Positions 6,490 to 13,944 of a DNA stretch of 15,315 nucleotides are shown piece by piece. The notes beneath the pieces were generated by a model that was not told the DNA's origin, ran no database searches, and saw only the letters and a program-made list of their open reading frames with translations. The stretch lies in the NCBI GenBank assembly GCA_002436065.1, contig DIXP01000023.1, positions 1-15,315 on the forward strand. Reading direction: 5' to 3'. Each line of letters opens with the position of its first letter. Position 1 is the stretch's first letter. The position numbers and the translations under genes were made by a program. This stretch comes from Chloroflexi bacterium UBA6077 (GTDB taxonomy: Bacteria; Chloroflexota; UBA6077).

Positions 6490-6858
6490 CTATTTGTGAC
6501 GCCAAGCGGCGAGGTTCCTTGACGGCACCAGCACTGCCAGGAGTATGAAGTCGGTGTTCCCCGTGTTCTTCGGTTGGTGCGTAGCTTCGGATGGGACATA
6601 CACAGCAGTTCCCGGTTCCACCGAGTGTGTCTCGCCGTCTATGATAACCTCGCCCCGACCTTGGAGGCAGAAGAACATCTCCACCTCTGGATGCACGTGT
6701 GCCGGCCCCATCAGATCAGGCGGGTAGCGCATTATCATCAGCGAGGCTGCGGCACCCGGCAGTGTCTCGGCATCGAACAGCGGCCGGCCGTACCGTTGGA
6801 AGGGGGACGGAGCCTGGTATTCATCCACGCTACTCATGTTGATGCTGAAACCTGACAT
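6490..6858 (-). CDS. Single-domain cupin protein
   Basis: This is a small metal-binding beta-barrel protein. Numbering from ATG 6858 (122 residues), the first cupin motif is GPAHVHPEVEMFFCLQGRGE (51-70), with ligands H54, H56 and E60. The second motif is PGTAVYVPSEATHQPKN (82-98), with H94. The full His-His-Glu-His metal set is therefore present. Starts at 6897 and 6837 are also possible; the extra hydrophobic MTIAIILLIGVCR in the longest form looks like upstream non-coding sequence. Stand-alone cupins may be isomerases, dioxygenases or sugar/ligand-binding proteins, and none can be chosen here. It is convergent with the kinase gene, separated by about 100 bp without recognisable features. 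Confidence 0.85.
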   Translation of the reverse strand: MSGFSINMSSVDEYQAPSPFQRYGRPLFDAETLPGAAASLMIMRYPPDLMGPAHVHPEVEMFFCLQGRGEVIIDGETHSVEPGTAVYVPSEATHQPKNTGNTDFILLAVLVPSRNLAAWRHK

Positions 6859-6926
6859 TCGACAAACCCCAATGAGCAGGATGATAGCTATTGTCACGAT
6901 GGTCGCGGAACCGGGTCTGTTGGTAA

Positions 6927-7127
6927 GGATCGGCTCTTAGAGTCCAATTGGGGCAGCAAGGTGAGCGCGTTCCCATACAACTGCTCGCCTCCTATCAACA
7001 CATAGCCAAATCCATCAACACAGAGTGGAACCGAGTCATCAACATACTCAGTCAACCAGATGGTGATTTCTGTGCTAGACTAAAGCAAACGGGCATCAAA
7101 CTAGGCTCCGTGCACTTCAGCCTATAG
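6927..7127 (+). pseudogene. Coding remnant of unknown gene upstream of the regulator
   Basis: One frame is free of stops from the TAA at 6924-6926 to the TAG at 7125-7127. It gives a natural-looking peptide of 66 residues, including LRVQLGQQGERVPIQLLAS, then YQHIAKSINTEWNRVINILS and ARLKQTGIKLGSVHFSL. No ATG or GTG in this frame is placed to start it; only a TTG at 6945 exists, with no clear ribosome binding site. The local base composition is more AT-rich than in neighbouring genes. It probably is the C-terminal end of a decayed gene. The family was not recognised. It occupies most of the roughly 340-bp space between the cupin and regulator genes. Confidence 0.4.
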
Positions 7128-7196
7128 GCACGGTGTCGTCATATTCAGACTTCCTAATCATATACGTCGGCGATGGTTACTGGTAGAGGCTCTTTC

Positions 7197-10061
7197 ATGA
7201 CGTTTCTTCCCAGAGATCATCAACTCCTGCCGAGGTTCCACATTTCCCGGCCACGACTGCTGCGCCAGCTGGGACAGGCCGTTCAGGGAAAACTAACCCT
7301 GGTCTGTGCCAATGCAGGTTACGGCAAGACTACACTGCTTACAGAATTCGTCCATCAGGGCAGTCTTCGAGTTGAGTGGTATCACTTCACCACGGCCGAT
7401 CGTGACATCGTCCATCTGTTCGAGGGATTGGAGGGAGTGTTTCGGCGGCTGAGTCCCGAGGACGAGACCAAGGGCGCCTGGAGACCGAGAGCACGACAGG
7501 CGGAGGAGCACAGCGTTTCGGGACTCACCGATGCCCTGATTAGGTTGGCAACTCGGGTGAGCCCCGATCCTACGCTGTTGGTGTTAGACGATTATCAAAT
7601 CGTCGATCGGCAAGGCGATATGAACGCCCTCCTGGGACCGCTGATCGAGAACAGCCCGCCGTGTCTTCACTACGTCATTCTGTCGAGATCGGCCCCTCGC
7701 TTTTCTCTGGCTCGTTTGATGGCTCGACAGGAATTGGTGACCCTGAGTGAGGATGACCTGAGTTTCGCCAAAGAGGAGACCGGAGACCTTCTTCGAGGCA
7801 AGTGTGAGTTTGCCCTGGACGACGAGGCTATCGATCTGGTACACCAGCGCACCGAGGGGTGGGCCGCGGCCATCGCCATGGTGGCGCAATCTCTCCGGGT
7901 CAGCCGTCCAGAAAGAGTCATGGCCATCCTGGCCGACCCCGCAGCCTCAGTGTGGCTCGTCTACGATTATCTTGCCCAGGAGGTCTTCGATCGACTGGAG
8001 CCCCAGGTCCAGGATTTTCTGATCCGAACCTCGATTCTCAACAGGATGAGTCCCGAGGCCTGCGATTACCTTCTATCGGAAGACTCCTCTGTAGTGAGGC
8101 TTCTTGCGCTGGAAGCACAGTGCCTTTTCATATACTGCTTGGATCCCTTAAAGCGCTCTTACAAGTACCATCAGCTCTTTGCCGAATTCCTGCGTCAGAA
8201 GCTGCGCCAGCAAGAGTCCGGGATCACCCTCTCCGGGCTTCATGGGCGCGCAGCCCAGTATTGGGAGAGGGAGGAGCAATGGGAAGAGTGTGTCCATCAC
8301 TACCTGGAGGCTGGAGTGCCGCTCAAGGCCGCCGAGGTAATCGAAAGGATTGGGGAGCGTTTCATTTTCTCGGGTTTCTCTAAGACCGTTGAGCATTGGC
8401 TCAAGCTTCTGCCCGAGGAGGTTGTGACTACTCGCCCCTGGCTGATGGCGTTTCGGGGCAGGCTAAACCACCTGTCGGTGCACCATGAGGAGGCCCTTCG
8501 GGTGTTGGAGCGAGCCCATCAACTGTTCCATGAAAATGGCGATGCTAAGGGGCAGGCGTGGACAGCGGGAGAGATCGCCTATGTGGAATACCGATCAATC
8601 AATCTGGATCGATCAATTCGGCGCTTTGCCTCTGCTCTTGAGAGGGAAGGAACGGGCAGCTGGTTGAGAAGCCACTTGCTGGTTATGTACGCGATGGTCC
8701 TCCGAGACGCTGGAAGATTGACCGAGTCAATAGACTCTTGCACAGCTTCGCTGAAGGAGTTATCCGGTGTGGATGATGAGGGGCGCCGAATCTGGGAGCA
8801 GAGTCGGGCACTGCGGAACCTGGGGATGGCCCAGATGGAAGCCGGCCAATTAGGGGCAGCATTGGCCTCGGCCCGAGAGGCGCTAGCGATTGAAGAGGAG
8901 AACCAGATCGGGGAGTACGAGGAAAGCTGGTGTCTCTCCCAGCTGGGTGCCATCCTCACCGTAAGTGGCCAGACGGAGGCAGCTACCTCGGCGCTCAATC
9001 GGGCATTCAGTCTCGCTGGCCGCCATGTCCGGCATATCCAGCATTTCGTTGGTCTGTGGCTGGGCAACTGTCTCCGAGACTGTGGACGATACGAAGAGGC
9101 AGAGCAGGCCTATGCCCAAAGCATCCGGATGGCTGATATGGAGAATGTCTATCTATCAATATTGTCCCATCGGCTCCGAGGGCCAAGCCCAGCTGCCCTC
9201 GACGTGGTGAGGCAATACCAGAACTCCGAGGCTGTGGCGCTCAGGAGTACGGCCGAAGTAGTTCTGGGAGTTCTGTGGAGAGCGGGCCACAAGCCAGAGA
9301 GAGCGCTGACACACATTAAGCAAGCCGTGGAGATCTTCATGACTCACGGCTATCCTATAAGGGCGGCCAGCGCGCTGCTGCATCAAGCTCGACTCGAGTA
9401 CGAGATCGCTAACCCTGTGGCTGCTCGGGAGTCCTTGAATCATGTTTTTGAAATAGCTTCTAAAGGGCAATACTTCCACTTCTTCTGGTGGGATCCGGAA
9501 CTGATTGCATTTCTCTGTCAGAAGGCGCTGGTCGAAGGGGTCTTTCCCGACTATGCCGCCGAATTGGCGGCTCGTCGACTCGACGCATCAAGCGGCCGAA
9601 CGCTCGCCCCCCTGCTCCATCACCATCGGCTGGAGGTCCGGCAACGAGCGCTCTCCTTGCTCCGCTCACTGCCTGATCGAGGCGATGAGTCGGTTCATGC
9701 TCACGTTTTGGCTGGATGTACTGAACCGGGTGTGAGGGACTTTCTTCGTAGGGCTATGGAAGAGGGTTTACTCTCCACTCAGGGAGTGCAGCTTCTTCGT
9801 ACTCGAAACCACCTGACGTGGCGAGAGATTCAGGTGTTGGTGGAGTACTACCTCCGACCTACCTCAGAACCCGTCTGCGATGGCACTCGCTTGAGGGCTG
9901 AGTGCGCTCGCCGTCTCAACCTCTCCGAAAACACGGTTCGCTGTCATGTGAACAATCTGAGAACCAAGCTTGAATTGCCGGCATGGGTCTCGGGCAAGCG
10001 ATTCCTCGATTGGGCAGAACAGCAGAGATTAGTACCCAGGTACCCACCCTCCAATTACTAG
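7197..10061 (+). CDS. MalT/LuxR-like ATP-dependent transcriptional regulator (STAND NTPase)
   Basis: This large signal-integrating regulator has 954 residues from ATG 7197, chosen because GAGG lies 7 nt upstream; an ATG at 7173 lacks this. The N-terminus (LPRFHISRPRLLRQL) and Walker A ANAGYGKTT (38-46), Walker B LLVLDDYQ (about 127-134) and the sensor-like ILSRSAPRF follow the MalT family of STAND ATPases. The central part, about residues 360-800, is helical and repeat-rich, like the TPR-type ligand and oligomerisation region. The C-terminus holds a LuxR-type helix-turn-helix (about 873-930) ending in NLSENTVRCHVNNLRTKLEL, but with about ten extra residues between the first and second helix. 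It likely activates a nearby operon, with the E1/E2 genes downstream the obvious candidates; this is an inference from position. Confidence 0.9.
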   Translation: MTFLPRDHQLLPRFHISRPRLLRQLGQAVQGKLTLVCANAGYGKTTLLTEFVHQGSLRVEWYHFTTADRDIVHLFEGLEGVFRRLSPEDETKGAWRPRARQAEEHSVSGLTDALIRLATRVSPDPTLLVLDDYQIVDRQGDMNALLGPLIENSPPCLHYVILSRSAPRFSLARLMARQELVTLSEDDLSFAKEETGDLLRGKCEFALDDEAIDLVHQRTEGWAAAIAMVAQSLRVSRPERVMAILADPAASVWLVYDYLAQEVFDRLEPQVQDFLIRTSILNRMSPEACDYLLSEDSSVVRLLALEAQCLFIYCLDPLKRSYKYHQLFAEFLRQKLRQQESGITLSGLHGRAAQYWEREEQWEECVHHYLEAGVPLKAAEVIERIGERFIFSGFSKTVEHWLKLLPEEVVTTRPWLMAFRGRLNHLSVHHEEALRVLERAHQLFHENGDAKGQAWTAGEIAYVEYRSINLDRSIRRFASALEREGTGSWLRSHLLVMYAMVLRDAGRLTESIDSCTASLKELSGVDDEGRRIWEQSRALRNLGMAQMEAGQLGAALASAREALAIEEENQIGEYEESWCLSQLGAILTVSGQTEAATSALNRAFSLAGRHVRHIQHFVGLWLGNCLRDCGRYEEAEQAYAQSIRMADMENVYLSILSHRLRGPSPAALDVVRQYQNSEAVALRSTAEVVLGVLWRAGHKPERALTHIKQAVEIFMTHGYPIRAASALLHQARLEYEIANPVAARESLNHVFEIASKGQYFHFFWWDPELIAFLCQKALVEGVFPDYAAELAARRLDASSGRTLAPLLHHHRLEVRQRALSLLRSLPDRGDESVHAHVLAGCTEPGVRDFLRRAMEEGLLSTQGVQLLRTRNHLTWREIQVLVEYYLRPTSEPVCDGTRLRAECARRLNLSENTVRCHVNNLRTKLELPAWVSGKRFLDWAEQQRLVPRYPPSNY

Positions 10062-10076
10062 AACCCCAACTAGTAC
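10057..10076. other. Weak 6-bp inverted repeat after the regulator gene
   Basis: TACTAG and CTAGTA flank an 8-nt loop (AACCCCAA), overlapping the stop codon of the regulator gene. The stem is short and AT-containing and no T-run follows, so terminator function is doubtful. Confidence 0.2.
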
Positions 10077-10162
10077 CCGCTGCTGATGCGCACGAACGCG
10101 CCCCCAGGGCACACTAATCACCGTCCTGGCCGCCTGTTTGTTGCCGCAGGGGACCCGCGCCC

Positions 10163-10372
10163 ATGACTCTCGCCGATTGGGAAGCCCTGAAGAGTTCATC
10201 CCCACGGGCCTTTGTAACTGTAGCCGAGGCTGCGCAACTGCTGCGAGTCAGCTCATCCACAATCCGACGGCGCTGCCGCCGCAGGATCCTAGCCGCAATC
10301 TGGAATGGTCGGGAATGGCGGGTTGAGTTAGCTGCCTTGCGCGAGCGCATGCCCGAGGACTTCAGCGATTAG
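10163..10372 (+). CDS. Small helix-turn-helix DNA-binding protein (excisionase/MerR-like fold)
   Basis: This is a 69-residue protein. Residues 17-33 (FVTVAEAAQLLRVSSST) form the typical first two helices of HTH_17/excisionase-family winged-helix domains. The recognition helix IRRRCRRR follows, with a wing (IWNGREWRVE) after it. The recognition helix is strongly basic. The start is ATG 10163, with a modest AGGGG upstream. Proteins of this type act as recombination directionality factors, plasmid or phage regulators, or small local transcription factors. No integrase is nearby, so a local regulatory role in front of the E1/E2 operon is more likely, but this is inferred. Confidence 0.7.
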   Translation: MTLADWEALKSSSPRAFVTVAEAAQLLRVSSSTIRRRCRRRILAAIWNGREWRVELAALRERMPEDFSD

Positions 10373-10489
10373 AGCTGACTCTGGGTTCCGGCGCCGGCTC
10401 GCTGAAGGCGTAGCTCGGGAGACGGTTCAGGCTAAGGGCCAACGTTCGGATGCGAGTATGGCGTGGTAGACGTCTCACATGGAGGGAAT

Positions 10490-11461
10490 GTGGAAATCGA
10501 CCGAAACGACGCATTGCAGATGTATCGATGGATGGTGATTACTCGAGTCTTCGAGGAGCGGGTGGTAGCCCTTCACAAGCAGAGGGGTGTACCCGAGTTG
10601 CCGCATGCCTGCATTGGTCAGGAGGCTGTGGGGGTAGGGGTGTGCTATGGGCTCCACAGGGATGACGTCGTGTTGCCATCGCTGCGGACCCGAGCCGCAT
10701 TCTTCATAAAGGGTTCCTCCCTGCGGACCTCCATGGCAGCCATGTTTGGCAAGGACACGCCTGAGTGTGGAGGCAAGAACACAAGCCACCATATCGGTGA
10801 TCCCGAGCTTGGGCTGATCGCTGGGAGTGGAATCGTCGGGGGGTCCATTTCGGTTTGCGTAGGGGCTGCTCTGGCGCTAAAACGTATCAAACCCCAGCGG
10901 GTGGCCGTGAGCTTCTTTGGCGATGGTGCCACCAATCGGGCTGACTTCCACGAGAGTCTCAACCTCGCGGCCGTTCTCAAGCTGCCAATCGTCTTCGTGT
11001 GCGAGAACAACCAGTACGCCTATTCCACGGCCCTCAGCCGTGCGGTGGCCATTCCCCGTCTTGCCATCCGGGCCGACTCTTACGGGTTCCCGGGTATAAC
11101 CGTCGATGGCAACGATGTGTTGGCCGTTCACAAGGCGGCCAGAGAAGCGGTGGAGCGCGCAGCAACCCAGAACACTCCTACCCTCCTGGAGTGCGTGACC
11201 TACCGATGGCGGGGCCACTCGGAGAGGGACGTTTCCGGTAGCTACCGAACGGTAGAGGAAATCGAAGAATGGAAGCGGAAGTGCCCGATTGAGAGGCTGA
11301 AGAAGACTCTCCTGGACCGGGGCGTCTTGAACGAATCGTCTGATGCCGGCATCTGGAATGAGGCTCTGGAGATGGTGGAGGACTCGGTGGCCTACATGGA
11401 GTCGGCTCCCTATCCCTTGCCGGAGCACACCCTACACGGCGTATATGCCGAAGCACGCTAG
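10490..11461 (+). CDS. Thiamine-diphosphate dehydrogenase E1 component, alpha subunit (2-oxoacid/acetoin type)
   Basis: This is the alpha subunit of an alpha2-beta2 E1 enzyme that decarboxylates or cleaves a 2-oxo substrate with thiamine diphosphate. Numbering from GTG 10490 (323 residues; GGAGGG is 3-4 nt upstream), the cofactor motif runs from GDG (144-146) to ENNQYAYST (172-180), and GIVGG (114-118) is conserved. The C-terminal YRWRGHSERD and SYRTVEEIEEWK match the family. A longer start at GTG 10463 is possible. The segment usually reading Tyr/His-Arg-x-His-Gly is LRTRAA here (65-70), so neighbours of the cofactor-binding Arg are changed. It is first in the gene set E1-alpha, E1-beta, E2. 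Pyruvate, branched-chain and acetoin enzymes share this fold. The partner E1-beta looks most acetoin-like. Confidence 0.9.
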   Translation: MEIDRNDALQMYRWMVITRVFEERVVALHKQRGVPELPHACIGQEAVGVGVCYGLHRDDVVLPSLRTRAAFFIKGSSLRTSMAAMFGKDTPECGGKNTSHHIGDPELGLIAGSGIVGGSISVCVGAALALKRIKPQRVAVSFFGDGATNRADFHESLNLAAVLKLPIVFVCENNQYAYSTALSRAVAIPRLAIRADSYGFPGITVDGNDVLAVHKAAREAVERAATQNTPTLLECVTYRWRGHSERDVSGSYRTVEEIEEWKRKCPIERLKKTLLDRGVLNESSDAGIWNEALEMVEDSVAYMESAPYPLPEHTLHGVYAEAR

Positions 11462-11497
11462 CTGGGACAGGAGACGAATCGCACAGGAGGAGTGGAC

Positions 11498-12481
11498 TTG
11501 GCAGAAATTACGTATAGAGAGGCCATCCGAGAGGGGATACGAGAGGAGATGCTCCGCGATGACCGTGTGTTCCTGATAGGCGAGGACATCGGCGCATTCG
11601 GAGGGTCCTTCCAGGTAACCAAGGGGCTGTACGAGGAGTTCGGTCCCGATCGAGTAGTAGACACACCCATTTCCGAGCTGGCGATCACCGGCGCCAGTGT
11701 AGGGGCAGCTGTGATGGGGATGCGGCCCATACTGGAGATCATGTATCAGGACTTCCTGAGCACAGCGTGCGATCAAATACTGAACAACGCGGCGAAGATG
11801 CGCTACATGACCAACGGCAACTGTGGAGTCCCGATGGTGCTCCGCACACAGTATGGGGCTGGAACTCGCGCCGGGCTGTATCACTCTCAGAGCCTTGAAG
11901 CCATGTACGCGCCGATACCCGGACTCAAGATCGTGATGCCCTCTACTCCTGCCGACGCCAAGGGATTGCTGAAGGCGGCCGTGCGGGACCCCGATCCGGT
12001 GCTGATCTTCGAGCACAAACTGCTGTATGGGGTGCGCGGTGAAGTGCCGGATGGGTCAGAGCAGTTGGTGCCCATCGGAAAGGCAGCTACAGCGCGGCCC
12101 GGCTCGGATCTCACTATCGTGGCCGTCGGGATGATGGTGCGGAAGGCGTTGTCCGCGGCGAATACGTTGGCGGAGCAGGGCATCGAGGCCGAGGTGCTGG
12201 ACCTGAGGAGTGTGCGACCGATGGACACGGAAGCTATCGTGGAATCGGTCTCCAGGACCGGACGGCTCGTAATCGTTCATGAGGCTCCGGTCAGCTTCGG
12301 AATAGGTGCGGAAATCGCGGCGGTGGTTGCCAAAGAAGCCTTTGGATATCTGGATGCCCCGATTGAGCGGGTAGGTGCTCCGGACACTCCGGTGCCGTTC
12401 AGTGCGTCCATGGAGGATTTCTATCTCCCGAACGAGCAGAAGATAGTCGAGGCAGCCCTGCGGACCACCGCGACAGCATAA
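11498..12481 (+). CDS. Thiamine-diphosphate dehydrogenase E1 component, beta subunit (2-oxoacid/acetoin type)
   Basis: This is the beta subunit that completes the E1 active site. The start is taken as TTG 11498, because AGGAGG at 11485-11490 is 7 nt away and the product then begins MAEITYREAIREG, the standard family N-terminus; the GTG at 11492 is only 1 nt from AGGAGG. It has 327 residues. Seen motifs are GEDIGAFGGSF, VDTPISELAITG, YHSQSLEAMYAPIPGLK with the active-site His, and FEHKLLYGVRGEVPDG. The last resembles acetoin dehydrogenase beta subunits. The transketolase C-terminal domain (about 190-327) has LDLRSVRPMDTE. The gap to E1-alpha is 36 nt, consistent with one transcript. Confidence 0.93.
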   Translation: MAEITYREAIREGIREEMLRDDRVFLIGEDIGAFGGSFQVTKGLYEEFGPDRVVDTPISELAITGASVGAAVMGMRPILEIMYQDFLSTACDQILNNAAKMRYMTNGNCGVPMVLRTQYGAGTRAGLYHSQSLEAMYAPIPGLKIVMPSTPADAKGLLKAAVRDPDPVLIFEHKLLYGVRGEVPDGSEQLVPIGKAATARPGSDLTIVAVGMMVRKALSAANTLAEQGIEAEVLDLRSVRPMDTEAIVESVSRTGRLVIVHEAPVSFGIGAEIAAVVAKEAFGYLDAPIERVGAPDTPVPFSASMEDFYLPNEQKIVEAALRTTATA

Positions 12482-12492
12482 CTATCAGCCCG

Positions 12493-12509
12493 GGGCGGGG
12501 CCCCCGCCC
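12493..12509 (+). other. All-GC hairpin between E1-beta and E2 genes
   Basis: GGGCGGG and CCCGCCC form a 7-bp stem around the triloop GCC. The 3' arm overlaps a 12-bp perfect palindrome, CGCCCATGGGCG (12505-12516), so two alternative structures compete just before the E2 ribosome binding site (12522-12527). There is no T-run. It could modulate expression, stop RNA decay, or be a chance GC-rich structure. Confidence 0.45.
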
Positions 12510-12530
12510 ATGGGCGTCCCTGGAGGGACC

Positions 12531-13661
12531 ATGGCTACCGAAATCCGAATGCCGCGGCTCAGTTCCAGCATGCTGGAGGGCCGCATCGTCCGTTGGTACA
12601 AGAAGGTAGGCGATCGAGTCAATCGGGGGGAGACGCTGTTCGAGGTCGAGTCTGACAAGGCGGCCTCCGACGTCGAGGCGTCTGCCAGTGGGGTGCTTCT
12701 CCAGATCACTGCCGGCGACGATGCCGTGGTCGACGTCGACGGGCTGCTGGGTGTAATTGGCGAGGAGGGCGCGGTGGCGACCCCGGCCGCTTCAGCACCA
12801 CTGAGCCAGGAGGTGTCAGTCGCTCCTGGCCCGCGGTCTCACCCGCAGAGGGCGGGTAGGGTCAAGGCATCTCCCGTAGCGAAGCGGCTCGCAGCCCAAT
12901 GGGGCGTGTCGCTGGAGAGCGTGGTAGGCACCGGCTTCGGCGGCTTGATCGTCGAGGCGGATGTGTTGGGGATTCGTGACGCAGACCAGACTTCGGTTGG
13001 CGAGCAAGAGGACGTAGTTGCCCTCGCCGGGATCCAAGCCGCGATGCTACGTCACATGGCGGAGACCGGCAGGAACGTGGTGCAGGCATCCACGTTTGCT
13101 GAAGTGCACATGCTGCGCGCAATGGAGGCGCGGCGGCAGGCAAAGGTCTCAATTACGACCCTGGTAGCCTGGGCCGCAGTCCGTGCGATACAGGACTTCC
13201 CGGTCATCAACTCTCGTCTGCAAGAGGGCAACCGACTGCTGCTCAGGAAGTACGTCAACTTCAGTGTGGCTGTGGCATCTCCCAAGGGGTTGGTTGTGCC
13301 GGTAATCCGGGGAGCCCATCGCCTGGGCATCCAGGAGCTGTCGAATCAGGTCGAGTCCCTGGCAGAGAAGGCAAGAGCCGGACAATTATCTCCCGGCGAT
13401 TTCAGGGGTGGCACCTTTACCCTCACGAATTCCGGTTCCCTAGGGGCGCTACTCTCAGCCCCAGTAGTCAACTATCCGGAGGTGGCGATCCTGGCCGCGG
13501 GCAAGGTGGCCGATTGGCCGATTGCTGTGGATGGACAGGTGGTGGTGCAACCCCTCATGTACCTTAGTCTTTCCTACGACCATCGGGTCATCGATGGAGC
13601 AGCGGCGATCGGTTTCGTCCAGAAGGTGAAGCGGCTCCTGGAAGAGCAGCCGCTTGGATAG
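12531..13661 (+). CDS. Dihydrolipoamide acyltransferase (E2) of a 2-oxoacid/acetoin dehydrogenase complex
   Basis: This is the core subunit that moves the acyl group from E1 to CoA through a lipoyl arm. It has 376 residues from ATG 12531 (GGAGGG at 12522-12527); the in-frame ATG 12510 is less likely. The single lipoyl domain (1-80) has the modified Lys in VESDKAASD (K43). A Pro/Ala-rich linker is followed by the peripheral-subunit-binding domain (about 111-147, KASPVAKRLAAQWGVSLES). The catalytic acyltransferase domain (about 165-376) ends with SYDHRVIDG, carrying the catalytic His (about 351) and Asp (about 355). In the binding domain GTGFGGLI replaces the usual GTGxxGRI. No E3 gene is in the window, so E3 must come from downstream or elsewhere. 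Confidence 0.94.
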   Translation: MATEIRMPRLSSSMLEGRIVRWYKKVGDRVNRGETLFEVESDKAASDVEASASGVLLQITAGDDAVVDVDGLLGVIGEEGAVATPAASAPLSQEVSVAPGPRSHPQRAGRVKASPVAKRLAAQWGVSLESVVGTGFGGLIVEADVLGIRDADQTSVGEQEDVVALAGIQAAMLRHMAETGRNVVQASTFAEVHMLRAMEARRQAKVSITTLVAWAAVRAIQDFPVINSRLQEGNRLLLRKYVNFSVAVASPKGLVVPVIRGAHRLGIQELSNQVESLAEKARAGQLSPGDFRGGTFTLTNSGSLGALLSAPVVNYPEVAILAAGKVADWPIAVDGQVVVQPLMYLSLSYDHRVIDGAAAIGFVQKVKRLLEEQPLG

Positions 13662-13685
13662 TTGAGGCGAGATTCCTCACGTAGG

Positions 13686-13814
13686 ATGGTTCCCATGGGC
13701 AGGATGGGTAGCCCTGACGAGGTGGCACAGGCAGCAGTCTTCCTGGCATCGGATAGGGCGAGCTATATCACCGGCGACACGATCTCCGTGGCCGGTGCTA
13801 GTCTGCTACGGTAG
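13686..13814 (+). pseudogene. C-terminal relic of a short-chain dehydrogenase/reductase
   Basis: The 42 codons before the TAG at 13812-13814 read MVPMGRMGSPDEVAQAAVFL, then ASDRASYITGDTISVAGAS. This is the very typical C-terminal segment of classical SDR enzymes such as 3-oxoacyl-ACP reductases and sugar or butanediol dehydrogenases. The Rossmann N-terminus with TGxxxGxG and the YxxxK active site, about 200 residues, are missing, and the 24 bases back to the E2 stop are not SDR-like. It appears to be what remains after deletion of a gene once standing between E2 and the MDR dehydrogenase. Confidence 0.8.
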
Positions 13815-13944
13815 TAGCAGGGAAGGAGAGCGGCGCGATGAGGAGGCTGCTCATTCCGCTGTACACATGGGAAAGCAATTGACGGGCCGCACAGGTGATG
13901 GCATTCACAAGGACTTCTAGTTCAGGAATGGGAGGTAACAGACA
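13815..13944 (+). other. Spacer after the SDR relic, with a 14-codon reading frame
   Basis: This 130-bp stretch contains GGAGAG followed by a tiny frame at 13838-13882 (MRRLLIPLYTWESN), too short to judge and probably not a gene. The strong GGAGGT at 13931-13936 serves the next gene. No clear promoter or terminator was seen. Confidence 0.3.

Noticed and set aside
5912..6505. A 197-codon minus-strand frame opposite the kinase gene.
   Set aside because: It has extreme Pro/Arg/Ser composition and lies opposite a well-supported gene.
10388..10397. The palindrome CCGGCGCCGG before E1-alpha.
   Set aside because: A 10-bp GC-only palindrome is common in such GC-rich DNA and has no distinctive position.
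13838..13882. A 14-codon frame behind GGAGAG.
   Set aside because: It is too short to support as a gene, lies in decayed sequence after the SDR relic, and has no leader-peptide features such as codon runs with a following terminator.
13879..13907. TTGACG with CATTCA 17 bp later as a promoter for the MDR gene.
   Set aside because: The -10 match is poor, and the gene is more simply explained as part of the upstream operon.
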